Assembly: GCA_035306625.1 (NCBI GenBank)
Contig: DATGNS010000274.1
Location: 1-47,022 of the forward strand
Length of the DNA: 47,022 nucleotides
Reading direction: 5' to 3'
From: Serpens sp035306625
GTDB taxonomy: Bacteria; Pseudomonadota; Gammaproteobacteria; Pseudomonadales; Pseudomonadaceae
Shown here: positions 37,074 through 43,944 of the stretch, in pieces
How positions within the stretch are numbered: the stretch's first letter is position 1
Layout of the letters: every line of letters starts with the position of its first letter
The notes under the pieces: model-generated
Told to the model about the DNA's origin: nothing
What the model saw: only the letters and a program-made list of their open reading frames with translations
Database searches by the model: none
Made by a program: the position numbers and the translations under genes

Positions 37074-38747
37074 ATGCTGGTCCATCTGTCCATCCGCAAC
37101 TACGCCATCGTCGATCAACTGGATCTGGAACTGAGTGGTGGCATGAGCGTCATCACCGGCGAGACCGGCGCGGGCAAGTCGATCATGCTCGACGCGCTGG
37201 GCCTGGCCCTGGGCGATCGCGCCGACAGCAGCGTGGTGCGCCCCGGCACGGACAAGGCCGACATCCTGGCCAGCTTCGACGTGGGCGAGATTCCCGAGGC
37301 CCAGGCCTGGCTGCGCGAGCGCGACCTGGAACAGGACGGCCCCTGCATCCTGCGCCGGGTGATCACCGCCGAAGGGCGCTCGCGCGCCTACATCAACGGC
37401 ACCCCCTGTCCGCAGGGCGACCTCAAGGCCCTCGGCGAGCTCCTGATCGACATCCACAGCCAGCACGAGCACCAGTCGCTGCTCAAGACCGACACCCATC
37501 GCCGCCTGCTGGACGCCTATGCCGGCGCCGGCGAACTGGCCCGCCAGGTGCAGCTGGCCGCGCAGCGCTGGCGACAGACCCGCCAGGAGCTGGAGCGCAT
37601 CTCCAGCAGCGGCGACGAACAGCGCGCCCGCCACCAGCTGCTCAGCTACCAGCTGGAGGAGCTCGAGGCCCTGGCCCTGGGCGAGCACGAGCTGGAACAG
37701 CTCGAGGAAGAACACAAGACCCTGAGCAACGCCGAGCAATTGCTGGGCGCCTGTCGCCAGGTGCTGGACCTGTGCAGCGAAAGTGACGCCGGCAACGTGC
37801 TGTCCGCCCTGAATGCCAGCCTCAATCGACTCACCGCCTTCGGCTCCGGCTCGGGCGCCATGGCCAGCGCCATCGAGCTGCTGGCCAGCGCACAGATCCA
37901 GGTTGAGGAGGCCGTCGGCGAGCTGAACCGCTTCATCGACCACTTCGATGCCGACCCCGAGCGCCAGCAGCAGGTGGAGGAGCGCCTGGACAGCATCTAT
38001 ACCCTGGCGCGCAAGCATCGGGTGCAGCCGTCCGAACTGGGCGAACTGCAGCAGCGCCTGTTGGAGGAGCTGGAAGGCCTGAACGCCGACGATCAGGCCC
38101 AGGAACGTCTCGGCGAGGAACTGGCCGCCTACGCCCGCCATTACCAGGAAAAGGCCGAGGAACTGAGCGCGAAGCGCCGCAAGGCGGCCGAGAAGCTGGG
38201 CAAGGCCGTGGAGGCGGAGATGCAGCGCCTGGGCATGCCCGGCGGGCGCTTCCAGATCGAGCTGCGCGCCACTGGCGGCGACGAGCCCCATCCGGCCGGC
38301 CTGGAGCTGGTCGAGTTCCTGGTCAGTGCCAACCCGGGCCAGCCGCTGCGTGCTCTGGCCAAGGTGGCCTCGGGCGGCGAACTGTCGCGCATCAGCCTGG
38401 CGATCCAGGTCATCACCGCGCAGACCTCGCGCGTGCCGACGCTGGTATTCGACGAGGTGGACGTCGGCATCGGCGGCCCCACCGCCGAGGTGGTCGGCCA
38501 GCTGCTACGCCGTCTGGGCGAGCGCGGCCAGGTATTGTGCGTGACTCACCTGCCCCAGGTCGCCGCCCAGGGCCACCATCACCTGTTCGTGCACAAGAAG
38601 CGCGGTCGTTCGGACACCAGCACCGCCGTCGCCCACCTGGACCAGCAGCAGCGCATCGAGGAAGTGGCGCGCATGCTCGGCGGCGTCGACCTGACCGACG
38701 AATCCCTGGCCCATGCCGCCAAGATGCTGGCCAGCGCACAGGCCTGA
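37074..38747 (+). CDS. recN: DNA repair protein RecN
   Basis: An SMC-like ATPase that works in RecA-dependent double-strand break repair. The 557-residue protein has Walker A GETGAGKS (29-36) in an N-terminal ABC half, a long central coiled coil with a short zinc-free neck (about 150-370), and the C-terminal half with the ABC signature VASGGELSRISLAIQ, Walker B VFDEVDVGIGG, and THLPQVAAQGHHHL. The ATG at 37074 has AGGGGAA upstream. An SOS box precedes it, and it is divergent from grpE. Confidence 0.98.
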   Translation: MLVHLSIRNYAIVDQLDLELSGGMSVITGETGAGKSIMLDALGLALGDRADSSVVRPGTDKADILASFDVGEIPEAQAWLRERDLEQDGPCILRRVITAEGRSRAYINGTPCPQGDLKALGELLIDIHSQHEHQSLLKTDTHRRLLDAYAGAGELARQVQLAAQRWRQTRQELERISSSGDEQRARHQLLSYQLEELEALALGEHELEQLEEEHKTLSNAEQLLGACRQVLDLCSESDAGNVLSALNASLNRLTAFGSGSGAMASAIELLASAQIQVEEAVGELNRFIDHFDADPERQQQVEERLDSIYTLARKHRVQPSELGELQQRLLEELEGLNADDQAQERLGEELAAYARHYQEKAEELSAKRRKAAEKLGKAVEAEMQRLGMPGGRFQIELRATGGDEPHPAGLELVEFLVSANPGQPLRALAKVASGGELSRISLAIQVITAQTSRVPTLVFDEVDVGIGGPTAEVVGQLLRRLGERGQVLCVTHLPQVAAQGHHHLFVHKKRGRSDTSTAVAHLDQQQRIEEVARMLGGVDLTDESLAHAAKMLASAQA

Positions 38748-38786
38748 CGAGCCGCTCGCCCGGCGCACCAACATCAAGAAAACCAC

Positions 38787-38818
38787 AAAAGAAAAAAGGC
38801 GGCCTTGCGGGCCGCCTT
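38787..38818 (-). terminator. Intrinsic terminator between recN and fur
   Basis: A 9-bp stem including AAGGCGGCC and GGCCGCCTT (arms 38796-38804 and 38810-38818, loop TTGCG). On the minus strand it runs into TTTTTTCTTTT, so it is a strong terminator for fur; on the plus strand only TTC follows, so recN termination is weaker. Confidence 0.85.
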
Positions 38819-38841
38819 CAGCTTGATCGTCGAGCGAATGC

Positions 38842-39246
38842 TCAGTCCTTCTTGCGCACGTAGAGCACCAGATTGTGATCGACAAGCTCGTAGCCGTGCT
38901 CGGCCACGATTTCACGCTGGCGCTCCTCGATCTCATGGTCGATGAACTCGATCACCTCCCCGGTTTCCACGCAGACCATGTGGTCGTGGTGCTCACCGTC
39001 GGACAGTTCGAACACCGCGTGACCACCATCGAAATTGTGGCGGGTCACCAGACCGGCGGCCTCGAACTGGGTCAGAACCCTATAGACAGTGGCAAGGCCG
39101 ACATCCTCGCCAGCCTCCATCAGTGCCTTGTACACATCCTCGGCACTCATGTGACGCTGTTCGGCGTTATCCAGCATCTGCAGGATCTTGACGCGCGGCA
39201 AGGTGACCTTCAGACCAGCCTTGCGCAACTCGTTGTTTTCAACCAT
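38842..39246 (-). CDS. fur: Ferric uptake regulator Fur
   Basis: An iron-responsive repressor of siderophore and iron transport genes. The 134-residue protein has a winged-helix DNA-binding domain (HMSAEDVYKALMEAG, VGLATVYRVLTQFEAAGLV) and a dimer/metal domain with the HHDHMVC site. As known for Pseudomonas Fur, only one Cys follows the HHDH motif, where E. coli has two in CxxC. The protein ends in YVRKKD. It is divergent from omlA with a 93-base gap, an arrangement I recall as conserved in P. aeruginosa. Candidate promoter boxes there (such as TATGAT) are not firm enough to assign. Confidence 0.97.
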   Translation of the reverse strand: MVENNELRKAGLKVTLPRVKILQMLDNAEQRHMSAEDVYKALMEAGEDVGLATVYRVLTQFEAAGLVTRHNFDGGHAVFELSDGEHHDHMVCVETGEVIEFIDHEIEERQREIVAEHGYELVDHNLVLYVRKKD

Positions 39247-39339
39247 GTCAGTTTCTCATGCTCTGTTTCGCAGCCCCCTTCATACGGGTATGATCCGGGG
39301 CCTTGAATATCCGGCCAAGATAGTGGAAGTCAGAAACCG

Positions 39340-39705
39340 ATGCAAAAGACCCAGCTCCTGCTTTCCAGCTTCAGCCTGACGGCCTTCTTGGCAATTGCCG
39401 GCTGTTCCTTTCCCGGCGTTTACAAGATCGACATCCAGCAGGGCAATGTCGTGACGCAGGACATGATAAATCAGTTACGCCCGGGAATGACCCGGCGCCA
39501 GGTGCGGTTTATCATGGGCAACCCGATGATCACCGACACCTTCCACCCCAACCGCTGGGACTACCTCTACAGCATCCAGCCCGGCGGCGGCGAGCGCCAC
39601 CAGGAACGCGTCAGCCTGGAGTTCGACGACCAGGATCGCCTGGTGACCATTTCCGGCGATTTCCGCCCCGGCCAGAGCCGCGACGAAGCCATCCTCGGCA
39701 ACTGA
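39340..39705 (+). CDS. bamE: Outer membrane assembly lipoprotein BamE (OmlA)
   Basis: A small outer-membrane lipoprotein of the BAM complex that assembles beta-barrel proteins. The 121-residue precursor has a type II signal peptide with lipobox LAIAGC (lipidated Cys22). The BamE domain shows VYKIDIQQGN, INQLRPGMTRRQVRFIMGNP and DTFHPNRWDYLY, the family landmarks. The start at 39340 is the only one that preserves the whole signal peptide. It is divergent from fur and convergent with rnfH, whose stop is 3 bases away; no terminator is visible. Confidence 0.96.
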   Translation: MQKTQLLLSSFSLTAFLAIAGCSFPGVYKIDIQQGNVVTQDMINQLRPGMTRRQVRFIMGNPMITDTFHPNRWDYLYSIQPGGGERHQERVSLEFDDQDRLVTISGDFRPGQSRDEAILGN

Positions 39706-39708
39706 CGG

Positions 39709-40032
39709 CTAACCCTCGCCCTGCTCCGCCTTCGCCTGCGCGGCCCGGGCCGCGCGCTGCTTGCGCACTTCCTTGGGGTCGGCAATCAGCGGGCGATAGA
39801 TCTCCACACGCTCACCTTCCTCCACGACCCGCTCCTCCGGCCTGGGCACGGCCTTGCCGAAGATACCCAGCGGGGCGTTGTGCAGGTCCAGCCCGGGAAA
39901 GAAGGCATCCAGCCCGGAGCGCAGCGCGACCTCGCGCACCGTGGTGCCCGCCGGCACGCTCAGGCGCAGCAGTTTCTGGCGATCGGCCAGTGCGTAGACG
40001 ACCTCGACGGCGATCATGGGGGCGTTATCCAT
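39709..40032 (-). CDS. rnfH: RnfH family ubiquitin-like protein
   Basis: A 107-residue beta-grasp protein of the RnfH/UPF0125 family, regularly found next to ratA. Visible landmarks are AVEVVYALADRQ, VPAGTTVREVALRSGL, LGIFGKAVPRPEERV and DRVEIYRPL-like (GERVEIYRPLIADPKEVRK), all conserved in the family. The start at 40032 overlaps the ratA stop by 8 bases and suits a translationally coupled pair; ATG at 40017 is an alternative. The molecular role is uncertain; the ubiquitin-like fold suggests a binding partner rather than an enzyme. Confidence 0.9.
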   Translation of the reverse strand: MDNAPMIAVEVVYALADRQKLLRLSVPAGTTVREVALRSGLDAFFPGLDLHNAPLGIFGKAVPRPEERVVEEGERVEIYRPLIADPKEVRKQRAARAAQAKAEQGEG

Positions 40033-40459
40033 GGAGTTGCTTGGCTCTCTGGCAGAAGGCATCGACCATCGTGTTGGCGGCCTGGTTGAACAGCGGCCCC
40101 AGCGTGGCCTTGATCAGCGGGCCATCATAATCGAAGGACAGGTCCAGGCTGATCTTGCAGGCCTTGTCGGTGAGCGCCTTGAAGTGCCAGATCCCGTGCA
40201 GCTGCCTGAACGGCCCCTGCTCCAGCTCCATGACGATGGATTCTCCCGGCACCAGCTGATTGCGGGTGATGAAGCGCTGGCTGATGCCGCCCTTGGCCAC
40301 CGTGAGACTGGCGCGCATCTGCGCCTCGCTGGATTCCAGCACCTCGCTGGCCGAACACCAGGGCAGGAACTCGGGATAGCTCGCTACATCATTGACCAGG
40401 TCATACAGCGCCTGCGCCGGGTACGGCAACAGCGCCGAGCGTTGAATATGCGTCGTCAT
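40025..40459 (-). CDS. ratA: Ribosome association toxin-like protein RatA (START-like domain)
   Basis: A 144-residue protein with one START/polyketide-cyclase-like domain (SRPBCC fold). Family landmarks are RSALLPYPAQALYDLVNDV, YPEFLPWC and LSFDYDGPLIKATLGPLFN near the C-terminus. E. coli RatA was reported to block 70S association; others in this family bind coenzyme Q (Coq10-like), so the function is not certain. The start at 40459 gives MTTHIQRSALLPY. It is divergent from smpB and overlaps rnfH, the classic smpB-ratA-rnfH neighbourhood. Confidence 0.93.
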   Translation of the reverse strand: MTTHIQRSALLPYPAQALYDLVNDVASYPEFLPWCSASEVLESSEAQMRASLTVAKGGISQRFITRNQLVPGESIVMELEQGPFRQLHGIWHFKALTDKACKISLDLSFDYDGPLIKATLGPLFNQAANTMVDAFCQRAKQLHG

Positions 40460-40594
40460 GCAGAGCCTTCATTGCGTACTGGCACCCGCCGGGTGCGCAA
40501 ACAGGTCCGCATTGTCGGGGATTGGCACGCCCCCCTCAAGTTTTTACCACCGCGCAGCGCCGCACTCCCTCGCGCAAAAGGCGCGGAGCGCCGC

Positions 40595-40623
40595 TCGCCA
40601 GCGCACCCGCCAGTCCCTATAAT
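40595..40623 (+). promoter_or_regulatory. smpB promoter with near-zero leader
   Basis: A perfect TATAAT at 40618-40623 and TCGCCA (4 of 6 matches) at 40595-40600 with a 17-base spacer. The predicted start of transcription falls about 3 bases before the smpB ATG at 40633, so the mRNA would be almost leaderless. Confidence 0.6.
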
Positions 40624-40632
40624 GCGCGCCCT

Positions 40633-41115
40633 ATGGCTAAGCAAAAGAAACAGAATCCGGGCACCATCGCGCTGAACAAGAAGGCGCTGCATGACTATTT
40701 CATCGAACAGAAGTTCGAGGCCGGCCTGGCCCTGGCCGGCTGGGAAGTGAAGAGCCTGCGCGCCGGCAAGGCCCAACTGGTGGACAGCTACATCCTGCTC
40801 AAGGATGGCGAGGCCTGGCTGATGGGCTGTCATATCACGCCCCTCAAGACCGCCAGCACCCATGTGATCGCCGACCCGACCCGCACCCGCAAGCTGCTGC
40901 TCAACCGCCGCGAGCTGGAAAAGATCATCGGCGGCGTGCAGCAGAAGGGCTATACCTGCGTCGCCTTGTCGCTGTACTGGAAGAAGCACCTGGTCAAGTG
41001 CGAGATCGCCCTGGCCAAGGGCAAGAAGGAATACGACAAGCGTCACACCGAGAAGGAGCGTGACGCCAATCGCGACATCCAGCGCGCCATGCGCAGCAAG
41101 GGCAAGGACGTCTGA
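40633..41115 (+). CDS. smpB: SsrA-binding protein SmpB
   Basis: The essential protein partner of tmRNA in trans-translation, which rescues stalled ribosomes. The 160-residue protein shows the beta-barrel motifs FEAGLALAGWEVKSLRAGK (near residues 26-44), LLLNRRELEKI and the Lys/Arg-rich C-terminal tail beginning KGKKEYDKRHTEKERD that inserts into the decoding centre. The ATG at 40633 is right behind a perfect TATAAT promoter and has no Shine-Dalgarno sequence. Upstream readings in this frame are not family-like. Confidence 0.97.
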   Translation: MAKQKKQNPGTIALNKKALHDYFIEQKFEAGLALAGWEVKSLRAGKAQLVDSYILLKDGEAWLMGCHITPLKTASTHVIADPTRTRKLLLNRRELEKIIGGVQQKGYTCVALSLYWKKHLVKCEIALAKGKKEYDKRHTEKERDANRDIQRAMRSKGKDV

Positions 41116-41127
41116 TCCCCACCCGTC

Positions 41128-41904
41128 TCAGGTAACCAGCGGCTCCCGACGCCGGCGCTGGGCGCGCGCCAGCCGCTGGGCCTCCTCGCGCCCCTCCGCC
41201 AGCACCTCCTGTACATAGTCGATGTGCCGGTGAATCACCTGGCGCGCCTTCTCCGCCTGGCGTGCCATGATGGTCTCGTACAGCTCCCGGTGCTGCTCCA
41301 TGAGCATCTGCCGAGTCTCGTCGCGCAGGGCGTACATGCCACCGATATTGGTCACCACGTTGCGCTTGAGCAGATCGAACAGCCCCCGCATGGTATGCAG
41401 CAGCACCGCGTTGTGGCTGGCCTCGGCGATCGCCAGATGGAAGTTGGCATCCGCCGCGCCCTCCTCGGCGCGACTGGCCGAGTCGCGGTCGTAGCAGGCC
41501 TGCAGGGCCTCGAAGGCTTCCCTCAGGCGCTGCCGGTCCAGCTCCGTGGCACGCAGCGCCGCATAGTAGGCACAACTGCCCTCCAGGGTGTGGCGGAACT
41601 CCAGCAGATCGCGCTGTGCCTCCTCGTTGTTCTCCAGCAGCTGCAGCAACGGGTCACTGAAGGTGCTGCCCAGCGTCTCGGCAACGAAGGTCCCGCCGCC
41701 ATGCCGACTGACCAGCAGCCCCTTGGCCACCAGTTTCTGGATCGCCTCGCGCAGCGACGGCCGCGACACACCGAACTGCTCGGCCAGCGCCCGCTCCGCC
41801 GGCAACCGCTCGCCGATCCTGAAGGTCCCTTCGAGAATCATGGCCTCCAGCTGGGCCACGATATCGTCCGCCAGGCGCCGCTGGCGCACCTTTTTCAGCT
41901 CCAC
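41128..41904 (-). CDS. lldR: FadR-type (GntR family) lactate-responsive regulator LldR
   Basis: A 258-residue GntR-family regulator with an N-terminal winged helix (LPAERALAEQFGVSRPSLREA, within residues about 30-62) and a C-terminal all-helical FCD effector domain (LLEFRHTLEGSCAYYAA, ADANFHLAIAEASHN, and the HRHIDYV helix with metal-ligand His). It is read divergently from lldP, which fits LldR, the L-/D-lactate-responsive repressor. The GTG at 41904 is chosen because GAGGGGG lies about 8 bases upstream and the N-terminus is then MELKKVRQRRLADD; the longer TTG start at 41949 would run through a candidate operator. Effector identity is inferred from context. Confidence 0.9.
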   Translation of the reverse strand: MELKKVRQRRLADDIVAQLEAMILEGTFRIGERLPAERALAEQFGVSRPSLREAIQKLVAKGLLVSRHGGGTFVAETLGSTFSDPLLQLLENNEEAQRDLLEFRHTLEGSCAYYAALRATELDRQRLREAFEALQACYDRDSASRAEEGAADANFHLAIAEASHNAVLLHTMRGLFDLLKRNVVTNIGGMYALRDETRQMLMEQHRELYETIMARQAEKARQVIHRHIDYVQEVLAEGREEAQRLARAQRRRREPLVT

Positions 41905-41922
41905 ACCCACCCCCTCAATTAT

Positions 41923-41933
41923 TGGACTGACCA
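41923..41933. promoter_or_regulatory. Candidate LldR half-operator O2
   Basis: TGGACTGACCA fits the FadR-family operator form TGGT-N3-ACCA with one mismatch (A for T). It lies 19-29 bases upstream of the lldR start, where it could mediate autoregulation. A separate 6-bp palindrome (TGACGC/GCGTCA, 42017-42034) lies between this site and lldP. Confidence 0.45.
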
Positions 41934-42065
41934 CTTTTCGTCGGATCAAAGCCTAACCACCCGACAACCACACTCGCAAGGCCGCCCCCTACGACCTACG
42001 TCTATACCTTCAGCATTGACGCCGCAAAGCGTCACTGCGTAGCCTGACGACTCTCACCGCCGAAA

Positions 42066-42085
42066 TGGTATTACCACTTTACAAT
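42066..42085 (+). promoter_or_regulatory. Candidate LldR operator O1 and lldP -10 box
   Basis: TGGTATTACCA at 42066-42076 is a perfect palindrome matching the FadR-family form TGGT-N3-ACCA. A TACAAT -10-like box follows at 42080-42085. The operator thus falls in the -10/-35 spacer, a position suited to repression. No convincing -35 box is visible. Confidence 0.65.
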
Positions 42086-42104
42086 AACAACAGCGAGGAT
42101 CTCT

Positions 42105-42164
42105 ATGCACCAGCCCACCACCACGCTCGCGGGCCTGAGCCCGCGCCCCGCACAAGGAGCCTGA
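42105..42164 (+). CDS. Putative lldP leader peptide (19 residues)
   Basis: A short frame begins at ATG 42105, behind a GAGGAT ribosome-binding site at good spacing, and ends with TGA 2 bases before the lldP ATG (TGACCATG). The encoded peptide is M-H-Q-P-T-T-T-L-A-G-L-S-P-R-P-A-Q-G-A. A 7-bp hairpin lies inside it. The tight spacing would allow translational coupling with lldP. It has no similarity I recognise, and chance is possible in 60 bases of GC-rich DNA. Confidence 0.45.
   Translation: MHQPTTTLAGLSPRPAQGA
42128..42145 (+). other. Hairpin inside the lldP leader
   Basis: CGCGGGC (42128-42134), loop CTGA, GCCCGCG (42139-42145) is a perfect 7-bp stem ending 6 bases before the AAGGAG ribosome-binding site of lldP. 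It is also inside the putative leader peptide frame. Confidence 0.6.
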
Positions 42165-42166
42165 CC

Positions 42167-43861
42167 ATGTCGAACGGACTGCTCGCCCTGTGCGCCTTTT
42201 CGCCCATCCTGCTCGCCGCCATCCTGCTGATCGGCCTGCGCTGGCCCGCACGACGCGCCATGCCGCTGGTGTTCCTGCTGACCGTGGGTGTCGCGCTGTT
42301 CGTGTGGGACATGAGCTTCAATCGCGTCCTGGCCTCCACTCTGCAGGGGCTGGTGATCACCGCCGGCGTGCTGTGGATCATCTTCGGCGCCATCCTGCTG
42401 CTCAACACCCTCAAGCATTCGGGCGGTATCACCGCGATCCGCGCGGGCTTCACCACCATCAGCCCCGATCGCCGCATCCAGGCCATCATCATCGCCTGGC
42501 TGTTCGGCTGCTTCATCGAGGGCGCCTCCGGCTTCGGCACCCCGGCCGCGATCGCCGCGCCGCTGCTCGTTGCCATCGGCTTCCCGGCGCTGGCCGCCGT
42601 CATGCTCGGCATGATGGTGCAGAGCACGCCGGTGTCCTTCGGCGCGGTCGGCACGCCCATCATCATCGGCGTCAACGGTGGCCTGGACAGTGCCGCCATC
42701 GGTGCCCAGCTGGTCGCCCAGCAATCCAGCTGGGACGCCTTCCTGCAGCTGATCACCAACGAAGTGGCGATCCTGCACGCGCTGACCGGCACCCTGATGC
42801 CGGTGCTGATGGTGCTGATGCTGACCCGCTTCTTCGGCAAGGAGAAGAGCTGGAAGGCCGGCTTCGAGGCCCTGCCGTTCGCGCTGTTCGCCGGCCTGGC
42901 CTTCACCGTGCCCTACGCCATCACCGGCATCCTCCTCGGTCCGGAATTCCCCTCGCTGCTCGGCGGCCTGATTGGCCTGGCCATCGTCACCTTCGCCGCG
43001 CGCAAGGGCTTCCTGATGCCCAGGAAGCCGTGGGACTTTGCCGACGCCAGCGAATGGCCCAGCGAGTGGCTGGGCAGCGTTGAAATGAAGCTCGACGAAC
43101 TGACCGCCAAGCCCATGAGCACCTTCCGTGCCTGGCTGCCCTATGTGCTGGTCGGCCTCCTGCTGGTGGTCAGCCGCACCGTGCCGGAGATCGGCGCCTT
43201 CATGAAGTCCGTGGTGCTGCTGTTCCCCAACCTGCTGGGCGAAACCGGTGTGAACGCCGACTTCATGCCCCTGTACCTGCCCGGCGGCATCCTGGTGCTG
43301 GTGGTGCTGGCCACCTTCTTCCTGCATGGCATGAAGGCGCGTGAGCTGGGCGCGGCCCTCGGCGAGTCCACCAAGGTGCTGCTCGGCGCCGGCTTCGTCC
43401 TGCTGTTCACCGTGCCGATGGTGCGCATCCTGATCAACTCCGGCGTCAACGGCGCCGAGCTGGCCAGCATGCCGATCACCATGGCACGCTTCGTGGCCGA
43501 CAGCGTGGGCGGCATCTACCCGCTGCTGGCGCCGACCATCGGTGCGCTGGGCGCGTTCATCGCCGGCTCCAACACGGTGAGCAATATGATGCTCAGCCAG
43601 TTCCAGTTCGGCGTGGCCACCAGCCTGGGCGTCTCCAGCGCCATGATCATCGCCGCCCAGGCGGTGGGTGCCGCCGCGGGCAACATGGTAGCCATCCACA
43701 ACGTGGTGGCCGCCTCCGCCACGGTGGGCCTGCTGGGACGCGAGGGCACGACCTTGCGCCGTACCATCTGGCCGACCCTGTACTACCTGCTGATCTCGGG
43801 CCTGCTGACGCTGATCGCCATCTATGCGCTGGGCGTGAGCGACCCCCTGGTCGGCCTGTAA
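42167..43861 (+). CDS. lldP: L-lactate permease (LctP family)
   Basis: A 564-residue inner-membrane permease for L-lactate, D-lactate and glycolate, proton-coupled. It shows about 12 or more hydrophobic helices. The family signature GASGFGTPAAIAAPLL appears near residue 121, and AGSNTVSNMMLSQFQ near residue 465. The ATG at 42167 has AAGGAG directly upstream; a longer in-frame reading overlaps the promoter. It is the first gene of the lactate operon, divergent from lldR, and followed by a strong terminator hairpin before lutA. Confidence 0.95.
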   Translation: MSNGLLALCAFSPILLAAILLIGLRWPARRAMPLVFLLTVGVALFVWDMSFNRVLASTLQGLVITAGVLWIIFGAILLLNTLKHSGGITAIRAGFTTISPDRRIQAIIIAWLFGCFIEGASGFGTPAAIAAPLLVAIGFPALAAVMLGMMVQSTPVSFGAVGTPIIIGVNGGLDSAAIGAQLVAQQSSWDAFLQLITNEVAILHALTGTLMPVLMVLMLTRFFGKEKSWKAGFEALPFALFAGLAFTVPYAITGILLGPEFPSLLGGLIGLAIVTFAARKGFLMPRKPWDFADASEWPSEWLGSVEMKLDELTAKPMSTFRAWLPYVLVGLLLVVSRTVPEIGAFMKSVVLLFPNLLGETGVNADFMPLYLPGGILVLVVLATFFLHGMKARELGAALGESTKVLLGAGFVLLFTVPMVRILINSGVNGAELASMPITMARFVADSVGGIYPLLAPTIGALGAFIAGSNTVSNMMLSQFQFGVATSLGVSSAMIIAAQAVGAAAGNMVAIHNVVAASATVGLLGREGTTLRRTIWPTLYYLLISGLLTLIAIYALGVSDPLVGL

Positions 43862-43870
43862 GCCTCATGC

Positions 43871-43908
43871 GAATCCGCCGCGCCCCGCGCGGCGGATTCG
43901 GCGTTTTT
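43871..43908 (+). terminator. Strong intrinsic terminator between lldP and lutA
   Basis: A perfect 12-bp stem (GAATCCGCCGCG at 43871-43882, CGCGGCGGATTC at 43888-43899, 5-base loop) is followed by GGCG and TTTTT at 43904-43908. It starts 9 bases after the lldP stop. Only 36 bases separate the T-run from the lutA start, too few for a new promoter, so lutABC-dld must be reached by read-through or by a promoter inside lldP. Confidence 0.85.
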
Positions 43909-43944
43909 CATCATGACAACCGGGCCACCCCGGAGATACAGCCG

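Noticed and set aside
38842..39246. Missing second CxxC cysteine in Fur as a defect
   Set aside because: Pseudomonas Fur proteins are known to have a single cysteine in this place, so it is normal for the group.
39247..39339. Fur box and assigned promoters between fur and omlA
   Set aside because: Only scattered -10-like boxes (such as TATGAT) were found, and no 19-bp Fur palindrome could be matched with confidence.
42071..43699. A 542-codon minus-strand frame opposite lldP
   Set aside because: Extremely His/Gln/Asp/Gly-rich, no ribosome-binding site or domain; it is the shadow of a hydrophobic membrane protein gene.
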